DNA of 64,000 nt from Pseudorasbora parva (GCF_024679245.1 NC_090182.1:26455274-26519273), one strand, 5' to 3'; shown: positions 1-11,960, counted from the stretch's first letter. Program-made: numbers and translations. The notes: a model not told the origin generated them from the letters alone.

Positions 1-213
1 TTGTATAAACAACCAGATTTAATGGTAACTATACATATGCCACGGGTTGATCACACTCACCGACTGCCAGAAAACAGTAGATTTTTAAGGCCTCAATATA
101 CTTGAAACAAAACTGAAGAACGAACTGATGTGTAGACATTTCGAACAAAAGCAGGCAAAACAAAGTTTGTTTGGAGCCTGTTTCAGGATTTCAAGTGAAC
201 TCTGGGGCTCTGC
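1..213. other. Unannotated flank
   Basis: I see no gene, splice-bounded exon or recognisable repeat in this short AT-rich stretch before the first MITE fragment. Confidence 0.4.
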
Positions 214-374
214 TAGCCTTACAAGCCAGACCCACATCAAGATGTTTGGTCTGGAAACTCACCATTGACAGGGCTCAATCCGAGGGGCGGGATAAACGGT
301 TGTCTTTCAAACTCCCTCTGCACGCGATAGGATAGCGCTACACCAACCAGAGCAATGAAGGTGAAACAGAGTGA
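214..374 (+). repeat. Partial copy of TAGCCT-ended MITE family
   Basis: Starts TAGCCTTACAAGCCAGAC and shares about 160 bp with fuller copies at 46091-46604 (reverse orientation) and 55350-56798 (same orientation), including the conserved GAGGGGCGG(G)ATAAACGG block. Similarity stops around position 374, so this is a left-end fragment. No coding capacity is visible. The family is a dispersed non-autonomous DNA element; its superfamily is not settled here. Confidence 0.75.
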
Positions 375-463
375 TACAGTTCGGTATTTGCTATGTTCAA
401 GGGAAAAAGGACTACTGTCAAATAAGAATAAAGAAAATAACAAATAAAGAAAAAATAACTTAA

Positions 464-1904
464 AGGGGGGGTGAAACACTCAGTTTCAGTCAGTGTCATG
501 TCAATCTTGAGTACCTATAGAGTAGCATTGCATCCTGCATATCTCCGAAAAGTCTTTATTTTTTTAATAATTATATAAGAAAGATGCGCTGTTCCGAGTC
601 TTTCCGAAAAAAGCTGAGCGGGTGGGGGCGTATCGTGTGAGCGTAGCTAAATAATGACGTGTGCGCGCTGCTGCTATTGTGTTGAGTCGAGTGCATCGTA
701 AAGCTGTGTCATCCCTAACAACGGGAAAAACTTGACCCAGAGGCTGCAGTTGAACAGGAGCAGCAGCAAAAACGACTAGAGCAGGACGTCTCTATGTGGT
801 ACAAGTTATACACTAACTATATAATATGCTTAGCGACTTGTGTTATTTACATATTTATACTTGAATTATATCGTCGTATTTTTGTCTTTGAAGGTGTACA
901 TGTGAGAAGTGCAGTTGTGCACGTGTGTGTGTGTTTACGCGTGGTTTGTGTAGACAATTGTAAGCAGACTGGTTTTGCACGGCAGGCTAAGTTAGTGTTT
1001 ACATAGAAAGACACGGAATAGTAGCGCATTTGAATGAAGAAGCGTGCTTATTTAGTTCAACATATTTCCCCACTCTTTGTGTATTGTTGTTTGGAGTGCT
1101 TTTACAATACACAAACATAAAGTTACACATATAGTGGCCAGCTAAACAAATGTACACGCACTACACATCGCATGCTCCATTGATCAATTTCTATATATAG
1201 TAATATATATAGTAACTATACGTGATCATGTTTGGGCTACTTGATGAGCATAGGCAAAAACACAGACATTTGAAGCAGTCTCACTCACCGCCCGCGGTTC
1301 TAACGTTGGGACCTTTATCGTTGGGACTACTCCATCATTCAGCATTAGGCGATTGGAAAATCCGGCGTCGAACTGGGCCTTGTTTATAAAACAGTCGGCA
1401 CCGAAATGCAGCGAACAGATATAAACATTCGCGCAACTCAGTTGCTGATCCGGAAAAGCAAATTCCATCCACTGTTGCCTTAACGCGGGGTTTTTGGCGA
1501 ATCTGTGCAGGACTGTCTTGGTCTGGCAACCAAAAACACACTTTTTGATGTCATTGTTAATTGTGCACATCACCTGTGCAGCGCAGCCTACGAGCCAGCG
1601 CTTTGATGGGCATAGGCTGTTACTTTCGCTCTCTCCCTCTCTCTCTCTCACGCTCTTCCGGTAGAATTGTCCGTACGGCCCATACAAGGAAATTCCGCCC
1701 CCATTAACGTCAAGTGGACGCATGATCGCAAAAAACTTGCCGAAACTTATGACTAACCGGAAGTAGTATTTTTGACAAAGAAATACTCCCATCAAACGTC
1801 CACCTTAACTTTTGAAACTTTGTCCATGTTTAGTATGGGATTCCTTGTCTTTAACAGTGTAAAAAGATCAGTACGCATGAAACAGCATTTCACCCCCCCC
1901 CCCT
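464..1904 (-). mobile_element. Kolobok-like DNA transposon derivative with TTAA target site
   Basis: Bounded by TTAA on both sides (460-463 and 1905-1908). The terminal inverted repeats are AGGGGGGGTGAAA at the left and TTTCA followed by C11 and T at the right. Inside, on the minus strand, lies a THAP-domain exon with a canonical splice donor. TTAA duplication plus a THAP-bearing transposase is characteristic of the Kolobok superfamily (piggyBac also uses TTAA but lacks THAP). At 1.44 kb the element is too short for a complete transposase, so it looks like an internally deleted copy that kept the first coding exon. Confidence 0.75.
1289..1570 (-). pseudogene. THAP-domain first coding exon of transposase (partial)
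   Basis: Minus-strand reading frame starting at ATG 1568-1570 and running to a strong donor (GCG followed by gtgagtga, at 1281-1288). The exon encodes about 94 residues. It has the THAP zinc-finger signature C-x3-C-x36-C-x2-H (CVFGC ... CSLH), a conserved W (QQWM), the F after the last H (DCF), and a VVPTI motif close to the AVPxI end of THAP domains. THAP domains are DNA-binding and, in P-element and Kolobok transposases, recognise element ends. No continuation encoding a catalytic domain is seen in the window. The open frame reads on past the donor to 1226, but that tail is intron-like. It could instead be the first exon of a host THAP gene, but its position inside a TTAA/TIR-bounded unit argues for a transposon remnant. 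Confidence 0.7.
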
Positions 1905-2160
1905 TTAAATACAAGCGGCAGCACAATAAATACTGTCAAGCAAAGATAATAATAAAATAATAAAAATAACTAATAAAATAAACAATGCTTTTCATATTTT
2001 TTAGGTAGGTCAAACATTATTAGTTTTTAGGTACAGAAATTGAATAAAATTGAATAATCAAATGTAATATAACTCCATATTTAACTGTTTAAATTAAAAA
2101 GTAATCCTTATTAAACTTACAAAAATATTTAATCAAGAGCAGTGAGTGATGTTCACTTAA

Positions 2161-2465
2161 ATGCGGACTGCTGTCCGTAACTTTTTTTGTGTTCAAGATT
2201 TACAAAAATTATATAATGAGAATGTACAACATTAATCAATTTTCCAAACCGTGTTTTTGTCTTACCCTAAATAATTAAGGTACACTTGTAATAAGTGTTT
2301 ATATTGGAACTATTTCAGGTCAGTAGGTACCACTGCGGAGGAGTCCCTGTGTGACTCGCCATAATCATAACAGACAGAAGTAGCTCCGGCTACAATGTTC
2401 TATCGCAAGTCGCCTGCAGTTCTGTTTATTAACTGCTAGAGCACAAAAAGTTACGGACTGCAGCT
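2161..2465. mobile_element. TTAA-flanked MITE with TCCGTAACTTTTT ends
   Basis: Flanked by TTAA at 2157-2160 and 2466-2469. The inner ends are inverted: left has CTGTCCGTAACTTTTTTTG, right has CACAAAAAGTTACGGACTG. No coding capacity. The ends match a common cyprinid MITE type. Confidence 0.65.
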
Positions 2466-2470
2466 TTAAG

Positions 2471-4157
2471 GCATATATATAGACTATGTCTGCTTGGATA
2501 CTTATTGTTGACATACTTTTGTGTGAGTTTGTCCGTTCAACTGCAAAACATGAAAGAGAACTCAATTTGTGCAATGTGAGACGTGTGCAGGCTTTTGGAT
2601 GAGTGCACAGAGACAAATCTTCCCACAGTGTGCGCAAGTTCTCATTCGCGTCTTCTGGCACTACACATGGGTGATGATGGAGAAAATGACTGCTCATATT
2701 CAAACATCTACTCACACACATTTAACAAAGTTCATGTTATAGGTGCTTCATCAGATGTGAGATGAACCACGGTGCAGGTGCGGCACCCCCTGCTCTCGTC
2801 AGAAGGCATGGGAAACACTGTAAAAAGTGCTATATAATAACGTGACATGACTTTACTTCACTGAAGTGTCGAATTGCAGAGCTCATTCAAGCATGCTTTC
2901 TTAACGTCTTTTCTATTGTGTTTATGCTGTTATTGAGAGGAAGGCACACAGCACATATTTACACATTCATTTAAGCGTTTCTCTCAGCAGAGTGGGTGGC
3001 ATCGGGATGTTTGCTAACAGTACATTGCTCCAAATACCCATTTAAACTACTTTTTAACACTTAAACGAAGAATGAAAAATAACTTTGCTGTGAATATATT
3101 GGGGCCTTTGCGAGTAATGACACTTTGGATAGAAACTTCAGCCATAAAGCACAGAGGGGTCAGTTGTACCAATTTTAGACAGAGGGGATGAAACAATTGT
3201 GGTGTCAGGTCAAGACCTTTGACCTCAATTCTAGCAGATGCCTATCCCCATTGAGACCTGTCATTGCTAGCATATGTGCACTTTACAGCACTGGAACAAA
3301 TGCTGATGCAACAGAGACAGTGGAAATTAGAGATATCCACTCTTGGGTTCTTAATAAATGCCTTTGTGGGTCGTGGGAAATTATCTATATTGCAAAGTCA
3401 GCCATATAACCCTCCAGTGTTTTTGCTCTTGGTATGATGTTATTCTGTAGTAGCAGAATACTAATCATAACTGTAAGTTAATTACTCTCTTATCAGCCTC
3501 ACCCACAGCATGGGACAATACTTACAAAATAAGCCTTCTAACCTTAGCATAACAGCAGTCCATAAATCACTTGCTCTTAAAACACTTTTCTCTCTGTCCC
3601 AGAAAATTATTTTAGGAACATTCCCATATGACTTCTCAAAGCTAACACTTTTTTTTTTCCAAATGACATATTTTCTCATCCAGCATTTGGTCTGTAAAAA
3701 GAAAAAAATCTATTTGATCAACCACATTGACTAGCTTGTTGATTTGAGCTCAGATGTTTACTTTATTTAAAGCAGTAAACTTAAAAATACTCAGAGAAGT
3801 ATGTGACTTCTTAGATAAAGCTAAAAATGTCTACAAAAGTTACACTTGTGTTCTTAAAAGGTGCTTTGGAGTGTGTGCATCCTCACAAAAGTTAGAGAAA
3901 GAGAAAGTCGCCATGACTTTGTCCTGGCTGTGTAAGTAAAGCTGCCATTAATGTCACAGCTGAGCTTTTCTTCATGAACATTTGGATAATTGTTGCCCAC
4001 ATAATACCGTCGTTCCAACCATTCATCAGTAAGAATTTCAAGGACACCTCTGGAAATCAACACCCCTGACTTGGTCTTTAATCTTAACTACTGTTATTTT
4101 GTGGCACAATGTGGACCGTGTGGGAGAGTCACATTGGAGCTAAACACATGGAAACAC
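2471..4157. other. Non-coding stretch
   Basis: About 1.7 kb of AT-rich DNA. The open frames here are short and lack splice context, codon structure or recognisable motifs. I see no repeat boundary I can support. Confidence 0.4.
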
Positions 4158-4313
4158 TTAAAGGGATAGGTCACCCAAAAAATGAAAATTCTGTCATTAA
4201 TTACTAACTTTGAGGTTTCTGAACCACACATAGGCAGAAATGCAACTTTCAAGGTCCATAAAGCTAGCAAAGACATGTTAAAATAGTCGTTATGTGACTC
4301 CAGTGGTTCAACC
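4158..4313 (+). repeat. Left-end fragment of AGGGATAGTTCACCC MITE family
   Basis: Begins TTAAAGGGATAGGTCACCC and continues with AAAATGAAAATTCTGTCATT, the hallmark start of a very abundant cyprinid TTAA-flanked family. The complementary right end is missing. Other members or fragments lie at 22888-23091, 30455-30600, 35066-35130 and 52728-53479, and a right end at about 19540-19577. Confidence 0.65.
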
Positions 4314-4317
4314 TTAA

Positions 4318-4895
4318 AGGTCCCGTTCTTCGCGTGTTTTCGAAGCTTTGATTATGTTTACAGTGTGCAATATAACATGAGTTTATGTTTCGCATGTAAA
4401 AAAACACAGTATTTTTCACACAATTTGCTTATCTGTACAGCGCTGCTTTCTCTGTCCTAAAAACGGTGTGATGATTTCCTTGTTCTATGAAGTCCCTCCT
4501 TCAGAAAACGTAACGAGTTCAGATTGGGCTAGCGCTTCCCGTGTTGTGATTGGACAGCAGCTTAGCGCACTTTGCCCGCCTCTTACCATTACGGGGAGAT
4601 GCAAGTGCTGAATGCGGGCTCTTCTCCACGTGGGAGAGCAACAAGACCACACCCCCTATTTTGCGTGTTCTTGTGGGCGGAGGGTTAGTCAACAAGGGTT
4701 AGGGTTAGAAGTGCAGAGGTGTAGTCCAAACCTGCCGTTCGCTGTAGGCTTTGAAAGGGAACTTCTGTTAAATAAAATATCTCGCTTGGCATTGAACTTT
4801 GAGCTTCATAATTTTACAGGTATTTTTTTATGCTCTTACAGCAACATTTCACACTAACTAAAGTTTGAAAGATGGAATCGTGAAAAACGGGACCT
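4318..4895. mobile_element. MITE with AGGTCCCGTT termini
   Basis: Left end AGGTCCCGTTCTTCGCG and right end CGTGAAAAACGGGACCT form imperfect terminal inverted repeats. The direct repeat CAACCTTAAA lies on both sides, a possible 9-10 bp target duplication. No transposase is visible. A truncated left end of the same family starts at 16868. Confidence 0.6.
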
Positions 4896-5892
4896 TTACA
4901 ACCTTAAAAACCACTTATCCCTCCCTGGATAACTTTCTATTCACTATACATGCGTGTTGTTCATGTTATATGCAGTGTTGCCACAGTTACTTTGAAAACG
5001 TAATCTGATTACTGATTACTCCTTTAAAAAGTAACTTGGTTACTTAACAGACTACTTGATTTTAAAAGTAACTAAGTTACGCTGTATAGCTCAATATAGA
5101 AATTACAACCGTTTTTGGCAACACTCACTTTATTGGAAGTGCATTTTTAACAGTAACGTCAATGTATCTGCTGACTAGAGCCCTGCATTTATGCCCGAGC
5201 CCGACGGGCCCGACTTTTTTCTCTGTTCGATTGGCAGTTAGGATTGAGTTTGCTATTACTGTTTGTGGAAAATGTTAGAGGGACTGAAAAAAAATATATA
5301 CAGAGAACTTAGACTTAGGACAGTTATCTTTTCCTAAAACTATATATGTCACCAATCACGGAAAGTAGGGACACAAGTCGGTTCTGGGGCAGTTATTCTG
5401 ATTCTAAAAGTGTAGTCTACAAGCTTTTCAACGATGTGTAACACATGGAAATCTGATAATATTTGGAGAAGTGGCCATTTGAATGTAGGCATTAAAAAAA
5501 AGTTTAAACGGATTGTGCAGTTCTCACCTGCTGGGAGTGACAATAGGGCTAATTTACATCTCATTTAGATAAGCCATACCCCCTGCAAAGCTCCCCCCTG
5601 TAAATCTGCATGGTTGCATAGCAACGACAGACACAACAGGAAAAATTGGACAATGACACCCCTAGAATCTCTGAAAAACTCTCTGATTTCAACTTCAAAA
5701 TGTACGCTTTTTAAAATATACCAATACTGCTATCTCAAACACAGAGAGGCTTCTTCGTGATCTCAACTAACAGATTTTGCTAAAAAACGAAAATCACCTA
5801 AAAAAAAAACCCTGCTTCTTTCTTGTTTTGCTCGAATGTAGTGCTGCCGACTTATGTCACTGGTTTCCGTGACGGGTCACATATACCAACCT
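4896..5892. other. Repeat-rich non-coding stretch
   Basis: Contains an alternating GTAACT/AAGTTAC-rich segment (about 4976-5085) and a GCCCGAGCCCGACGGGCCCG segment (about 5195-5216), both resembling internal or terminal pieces of fish hAT-type MITEs. Neither has boundaries I can define. No gene is seen. Confidence 0.35.
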
Positions 5893-6180
5893 GATCACAC
5901 ATAAATGCGTATAAATAGTACAAGTGTGCAATGTCGTGGAATGTATATGCCAAAACTCATTTTGGCGTGCATATGATATGCACTTTATGGCGTGCATATG
6001 ACACGCTCTCTTGGGTAGGTAGGGTAGTGGGGTGGGGGGTTCGTATGTATAATACGCCATAAAGTGCGTATCATATGCACGCGAAAAACAGCGTATCATA
6101 TGCACGCCAAAATGAGTTATGCCGTATACATTCCACGACATTGCACACTCGTACTATTTATACGCATTTTTCATGAGATC
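5893..6180. mobile_element. Foldback MITE, about 90-bp inverted arms
   Basis: Left arm 5893-5985 and right arm about 6091-6180 are near-complementary. Both contain ATAAATAGTAC, GTGTGCAATGTCGTGGAAT and CATTTTGGCGTGCATATGAT. The outer ends read GATC. The spacer holds a G-rich strand (GGGTAGTGGGGTGGGGGG). No coding capacity; a non-autonomous palindromic element. Confidence 0.75.
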
Positions 6181-9122
6181 CTAGTTCTGGATTCCATTTT
6201 TTCATTTGAACAAATTCTGTGAGTAAATATTGTGTAATGTATTTATAGTCTATATTTGTGTGATATCTCATTTACCATTATTAAATTGTATTATGTATAT
6301 TAGTGTTTCTGCATATAACCTGCTCTCTGGAATATGGGATGGTCATTGAAAGACCTATATTAGCCAAATGCTAATCAATATTGCCCTAACCAATCATTTA
6401 GGACATTAAATGTAACAAACCAAAGTTAAATAAGTGGTCTGTTGATTTAATGCACAATTTTCTCATTTATAAAATAATATAGGTTAAAATCATTTAAAAA
6501 ATGCAATGTTTTGACACATTTTTAGTGATTATTATTGGGCTAAATTAATTGACAAGCCATTTGCAGAATAGTGAGATCATTTTGCAGATAGATGTTTTCA
6601 TAATGTCATCCAACTGGTGACCCCATTCTTCATTGATCAGGAGAACACTGACCTCCATGACCTTTTGCTTCTGATTGGACATGGAAAATATTGATTCCCC
6701 GTTTGGAAATCTATACCTCTGTTTAATGCAACTAGACCCAGCATAAGAAATGTCTCAGTTCTCATGAATATAAATGAAGGAGGAGACCAGTAATCCACAC
6801 AGAAGTCCTGTCTTACTACAACATACATACAAAGATAATGTACACAATTAACTATTGTAAAGCATTTTGTACTAGATCTTGTCTCGGAAATTGCACACAA
6901 AAATTCAACATAAATTCTCAAACAATATATTTAATCAAGATTCAAAATGAAGGTTTTCTATGTTCTATTCACTAAATGTAGTATATAAAAACTAAGCATT
7001 ATATGTTAAGCACACTGTGTTCAGCAGCATTAAAGCTGTTGGTACTAGCAGCATGTTATTTCAGAGAATGAAGACAGACTTGAAAGGAAATAATTACAAT
7101 GTGAGAACATGAGTTCCAACATTAAATGTTTTGTAAATAACTGCCACTGCAACAATTCAAGCATTTAGCCACAATAATACCCATAACTATCAACATTGTT
7201 GTCCACCATAAATCACCATTTTAACATGTTACATTACAGTAGCTGTCAACTCAAATCTAGTAGATATTATAGGTGAATTTTTGTTTTGTTTTGTGACTCT
7301 AGATTTGACAGAATCTGTGTAAATTAGCAGAGATGTTTGAGCATCAATGCATGAATAGTGAAGATTGAAGGGCAAAGCGAGGTTAAAATCAGCTCTGACA
7401 AACTGCAAACCCAGAAGATCCACTGTGCTCAGATAAACCCCTTTAACCCACACATCTTGGATTGCCTCTTTTTATGCCTGCTATCTTCTTGAATTCTCCA
7501 AGGTGACTTTGTAGATTGCAACCTAAAAATGCCATCATTTGGGGAGGTAAACTTCATTCTGCTGGAAATCCAGCTGCTAAATTATTTGTTATTCAACCCC
7601 CTCCAGTAAAACCTTTACATTTTTTCCTTTTGTATAATTGACTTGCCCATTTGAGAGGAACTGGGAGTTGTTGTGTATGTATTAAATAACTAAAAGTGTT
7701 TCTACATTTTGAGATTCTATGGGGTCAGAGGTGGGACCATTGTTCAGAATATTTAAGCAATAGTCTTCCATAACCCTTGTTTGATGTGTAATTTGGTTAA
7801 TGAATTATGATTTAACAATTGTGAAGCCAACACTGTCTGTTTAAAGCTCTGGACAGCGTTTTAAGAAAGTCTGGTCAATTACATTTTGAAATGCGTCCAG
7901 CCGTCGCTAAAAATAGCAAGTATGGATCCTGAGACCATCGCCTTCTGTTTCCTTCCACACATTGCAGCAATAGTACAATCCGTCAGGTGATAACCACAGT
8001 CTGATGTCGTTTCTAGCAGGGACGAAGTGATTCAGTAGGTGTCAAAAGTGGAAATAAAAGTAGGCTATAGGCTACGTGACGAACTTTACTTCGTGGTCGA
8101 GTTTTCTCATCGGTCTTTGGCATCTTTTCGTCGATTAAATAGGTAAGATAAATTATCTTTTATCGGTGTCAGGGCTAAATTTAAGACCTTTCAAAAGTCT
8201 AGCCTCGACATTTAGTATGTTTGGCAACTCCAAAGATGCGTTTTCTCGGTGTTCTAAATCATTCAAATGCATCAAATAATTGTATTTCCTGGTAAATAAC
8301 CATAACTACTGACGTATCCGTTCACATTTAAAATATGATGCGTGTTACAAGTATTAGGCTACTGTTTACAGTTGTTTAAAAAAATTAACAATGTGTTTAT
8401 TGAGATATTATGCAGATAATATATCCTTATAGTGCCTTATAAAGTAACATAAATGCCTGAGCTTTCTTTGTGAATATTATAACACTTTGCAGTGTCCACT
8501 TTGTTAATGAAGTCTGCAAAATATATGAGAAATGTATAGAAAATAGAACAAGTAGCCTACTTAGTTTTACTGTCTCGTAAAATTAGTATTGCAGCATCTC
8601 TCTTTCTTGCATGCATCTGACTTAATTCTCTAGCTCATTCTACTGTAACGGTAGAAAACATATATATATATAACAATTAAGGTACATTTCTATAATGTGC
8701 AAATGTTTGATTTATTAACTTGTTGTTTTCTGCTTAAAATGTAAATTTTCAAAATGATTTTCAGAAGCACAACGTTTTTAACATTACATTTTTATATTAT
8801 AATTATATTAGGCAAAATTTCACGAGTGAAAAGGGCCTATATTTGGCCTAAAATTAATGATAGCTAATTGGAATTCAGGGACAACGTGTAGCCTACTTTA
8901 CTTTAAAATATCAAAATGTTTTGGATACAGTGGGTTTTAGTTCCTTTACATGTAGTGCAGGTGCTATCTCGTGTTTGACTCAATAATATCCTGTTGCTCA
9001 CACTAATTAGCCTACGTGTTTTACATCAAACCCAGTTTCTGGCAACAGGCTGGTACATGTGCGAATATCTCTCTTACAGTATCAAAAGGTGGTTCCTCAG
9101 GTTATTATATCAGCGTTTGCGA
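6181..9122. other. Upstream region of fgf13 exon Y
   Basis: About 2.9 kb of AT-rich non-coding DNA. No supported gene or complete repeat. An AG|GTAAGATA perfect-consensus donor sits at 8141-8142 behind a GTGACG-containing segment (about 8070-8140). This could mark an alternative non-coding first exon, but nothing else supports it. Confidence 0.35.
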
Positions 9123-9170
9123 CCAATGTGTCATAGCTGACGTCAACTGACACTCGGTGGAAGCCCCTCT
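9123..9170 (+). promoter_or_regulatory. Putative fgf13-Y promoter core: CCAAT and full CRE
   Basis: CCAAT at 9123-9127 and the palindromic cAMP-response element TGACGTCA at 9138-9145 lie just upstream of the inferred 5'UTR exon. A full CRE is uncommon by chance and suits a neuronal gene responsive to CREB. No TATA box is visible. The start site is inferred, not mapped. Confidence 0.4.
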
Positions 9171-9308
9171 CCTTCCCTCGCGCTTTTTGTTCTCTGGTTT
9201 GCTTCATTCGCGAGGTTTGGTCTTATTTTCATCACCTCGAGCTTCATGCGGGAGCCGTTTTTCTATATCAATGTGCATTAATGTAGGAGACAACGTGGAA
9301 GAGATAAG
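9171..9308 (+). other. fgf13: Inferred 5'UTR exon of fgf13 (start approximate)
   Basis: Ends at AAG|GTGAGA (donor at 9309). The following 241-bp intron (9309-9549) closes with a pyrimidine-rich TTTTTCTTACAG acceptor. The 5' boundary is a guess placed after the CRE. Support is from splice consensus only. Confidence 0.4.
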
Positions 9309-9549
9309 GTGAGATAACCTTGTTGATAACAAAGAGCACTACGCGAAGGTCTGCGCTTGATTGTGACATTGGCGGACTTGTTACTAACCACGCGCTTTGT
9401 AAATTCGACTTCTGTTGTCTGTATGTTTAACTGCACTGACGGCTGTTGATAAATGTCGATAGAAGGTACGAGAACCATCACTTTCTCTCTGATGTTTTAC
9501 TTAAAAAATGTAGACTACTTTTTGTTTATTCACAATGTTTTTCTTACAG

Positions 9550-9730
9550 AGCTCTTATCTCCTCACCTGGTACCTTTGTTTTGGATTTGCCAAGGATTTT
9601 CTAAAGCGTCAGTGGGTATACACGACTGAAGGATTTCGGATTTTAATCTAAATCGGGATCTATACATCCAAACTGGGATCTATGAGCGGAAAAGTGGCTA
9701 AGTCTAAAGAAGAAAAGGATGCTTCAAAGG
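9550..9730 (+). CDS. fgf13: fgf13 (FHF2) Y-type first coding exon; CDS 9682-9730
   Basis: ATG at 9682 opens MSGKVAKSKEEKDASK plus one base, then a strong donor (G|GTAAGA at 9731). From memory this differs at only two positions from the mammalian FGF13 Y-isoform N-terminus. Phase 1 is what FHF first exons need: the extra G completes Glu of the shared EPQLKG start of the core exon. An in-frame TAA at 9649-9651 and no intervening ATG support this start, although the Kozak context is weak. FHF2 is an intracellular, non-secreted FGF homologue. It binds the C-terminal tails of voltage-gated sodium channels and microtubules; alternative N-termini set localisation and channel-inactivation behaviour. 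The S and U first exons should lie upstream, and V plus the core exons downstream, all outside what I can find here. Whether this is an a or b teleost paralogue cannot be told. Confidence 0.85.
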
Positions 9731-11654
9731 GTAAGAAGAGTCTTAAACGCCTCGATAGCTCACCGTGCATCACAGAATTAAAGCGACCGTGAGCTCATTC
9801 ATCTCCCACTCGTTGCATCGTTACCCAATTGAGACAACATAAAAGCATTACTGGAAATTGGCCTAAATATATCTGAAACGTTGGTCTAGGACAAACGTTT
9901 ATGCTAATATATACACAATAATACAACATAATGAATGATTAGCAGGTCCGCCGAGTAGGAAAAACTGCCGCCATAAAGATTGAAAATCAGCATGCCATTC
10001 AGTCTTTTTTTTGTTGCGGAGATGAACTATTGAGCTGTCGCTTTAACGTAGCCTGTAATAAAAACAATGCTTAATCTGTTGAAAGTCCCTTTTATGTTTT
10101 CTTCCTTGCACATAAGGTAAGTAGGAGTAACTATTCAAATAGGCTATTTATCACATTTGCGACGATCTGCGCTGTGATGACGCTCAATCGTTTGTTTGGG
10201 TAGCTACTGCGCAAATGACCTATTGCGTAAAAACGAGCTTCTGCATGTCTCTGGAACAGCCGCGCTTTAGCGGGATGTAAACTGGCCAGCCATTGCCATG
10301 GAGACAAAGGGGCTACAGGGTTGCCAAAGAAACCTCCGCACGATTAATTGATGTGCATGCTGTCTGCCTATGGGGTTTTTATTTCAGTTTAACGACATGA
10401 ATATGCTGTGGTCCTTTGTTCCGGCTGATGAAAACCAACAGTATAATAGTCTGATAAACCCTAACTTTATAGCAAGCAACTTTAGAACATATTTCACGCA
10501 ATCAAATCTATCTTGCCCTAATAAAACGTTTTGTAGAGTGACTTTCCATCTCATAGATCTTTCTTTTGTGAAGTTTAATTATTTGATTATTCCATATAGG
10601 CTTACTGATAAATCTAGTGTTGATCAGAAGCTGAGTGATAACTTTATACTTAATAATGGAAACTATTGTTATAACAAAATATAAGAAAAATAGATAAAAA
10701 CGTGCATGAAGAAAAGATAGGTAGAGAAGAATTAACAGACAGACCATAATCTTGGCATAATGGAAATTGAAGCATATCCTTTTGTTATTGTTTATAGTAA
10801 ATGCACAGCAGACTTTGTTGAAAACCGACAGGGCTTAATTTTTCTTGAGCTTTTCTTAATTTTTTTTAGGCAGCATTTGTCAAAGCATTGTACGTGACTC
10901 ATTCACTCAGCACGTCGGCTTTCATCTTATTTGTTTTGAGCTATTATGAAACACATTGCAGTGGCTGCCTCTACAACAATAAAACTTTTAGGATTCCATT
11001 TACTTTGGGATTCTCCCCACCACTTATTCGTTTGTTAGTTACCCTAGATTTAACATGTGAAAGGTTTTCTGCACTCTGTATCAGCATGAGCAGTGTTGTC
11101 ATTGAGATCCTTTTTGTTTTTGTAGAAACTGTCACATCATTGACACATTGTGTGGTCACCAAATACACTGTTAAATAGATGTTGGCATTTGTTGCATTAA
11201 GGGTTATTTCTACTTAAACTTAACTATAAAAATGCTTTTATCTGGTGTTGCCAAATGATGTCAGGTTGATCCAGTCATATAAACTGATAATATTGACTTA
11301 AAGCAGTTAATTTAGATCTTAGTAGTTAATTTACAGAAAGTACTTTAATCACAGATTTGATTACGTTGTATTGGCATGACTATTGGAAAAGTGCCAAGGT
11401 GTAGCGACAGTGTGCAAGCTTTTGACACATTGGAGTTGTATTGATCACGTTAGCGATGCAAGTTTGAATCTGGCCTAAAAAATGCCCACAGATTGCATTC
11501 CTCTTCTCTCTCTCTCTCATTTTTTCCCTGTTTATCTTTACTTTCTCTCTAATAAAAGAGCATAAAACTCCAAATGAACAATGTAAACTATACTCAAAGT
11601 ATCGAGTCTATTATGATTTTAGCCATACGTGTCTTATTTATGGCTTGATAAATG
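9731..11654. other. Intronic stretch, nothing specific
   Basis: AT-rich. The longest open frame (10370-10684, 104 codons) has no homology I recognise, no splice context and low-complexity AT-driven composition. I treat it as chance. Confidence 0.4.
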
Positions 11655-11960
11655 CCAGTCTACCCTAGCACTGTAATTTAGGCCGGTGGTGCTGAAAGCT
11701 CAAGGGCACATGCTAATTAGCTGGAGGATGAATGCCACAGGCTCTGGACTGGCTGAGCAGGGCTCACAAGTCTTTTTATATTTTTTTGCAGATGAATTAA
11801 TCTCCAGGTCAAATGCAATGCCAAATCAATAGGCACCCAGGGCATAATTTAGAGAGGCTTCATTAATCACAAAGCAGCAGATGCTTTAATATTTTTGTGC
11901 CCTGGTCTGACACCTGTGCCAATCTTTTTGGCACGGCAGCACCCCGACTGCTTCACATCC
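11655..11960. promoter_or_regulatory. Candidate conserved non-coding element 1
   Basis: A block of about 300 bp with higher complexity than its surroundings and dense homeodomain-type cores: GCTAATTAGC, GATGAATTAATC and TTCATTAATCAC, plus paired CAGCAGATG-type E-box sequence. It is not part of any repeat seen in the window. Regulatory function is inferred from texture only. Confidence 0.3.

Noticed and set aside
2365..2765. Opposing open frames of 118 and 60 codons
   Set aside because: Partly inside a MITE (2161-2465); no domain or splice signals.
10370..10684. 104-codon open frame after fgf13 exon Y
   Set aside because: AT-driven composition, no motif, no splice context and not in an FHF-compatible arrangement.
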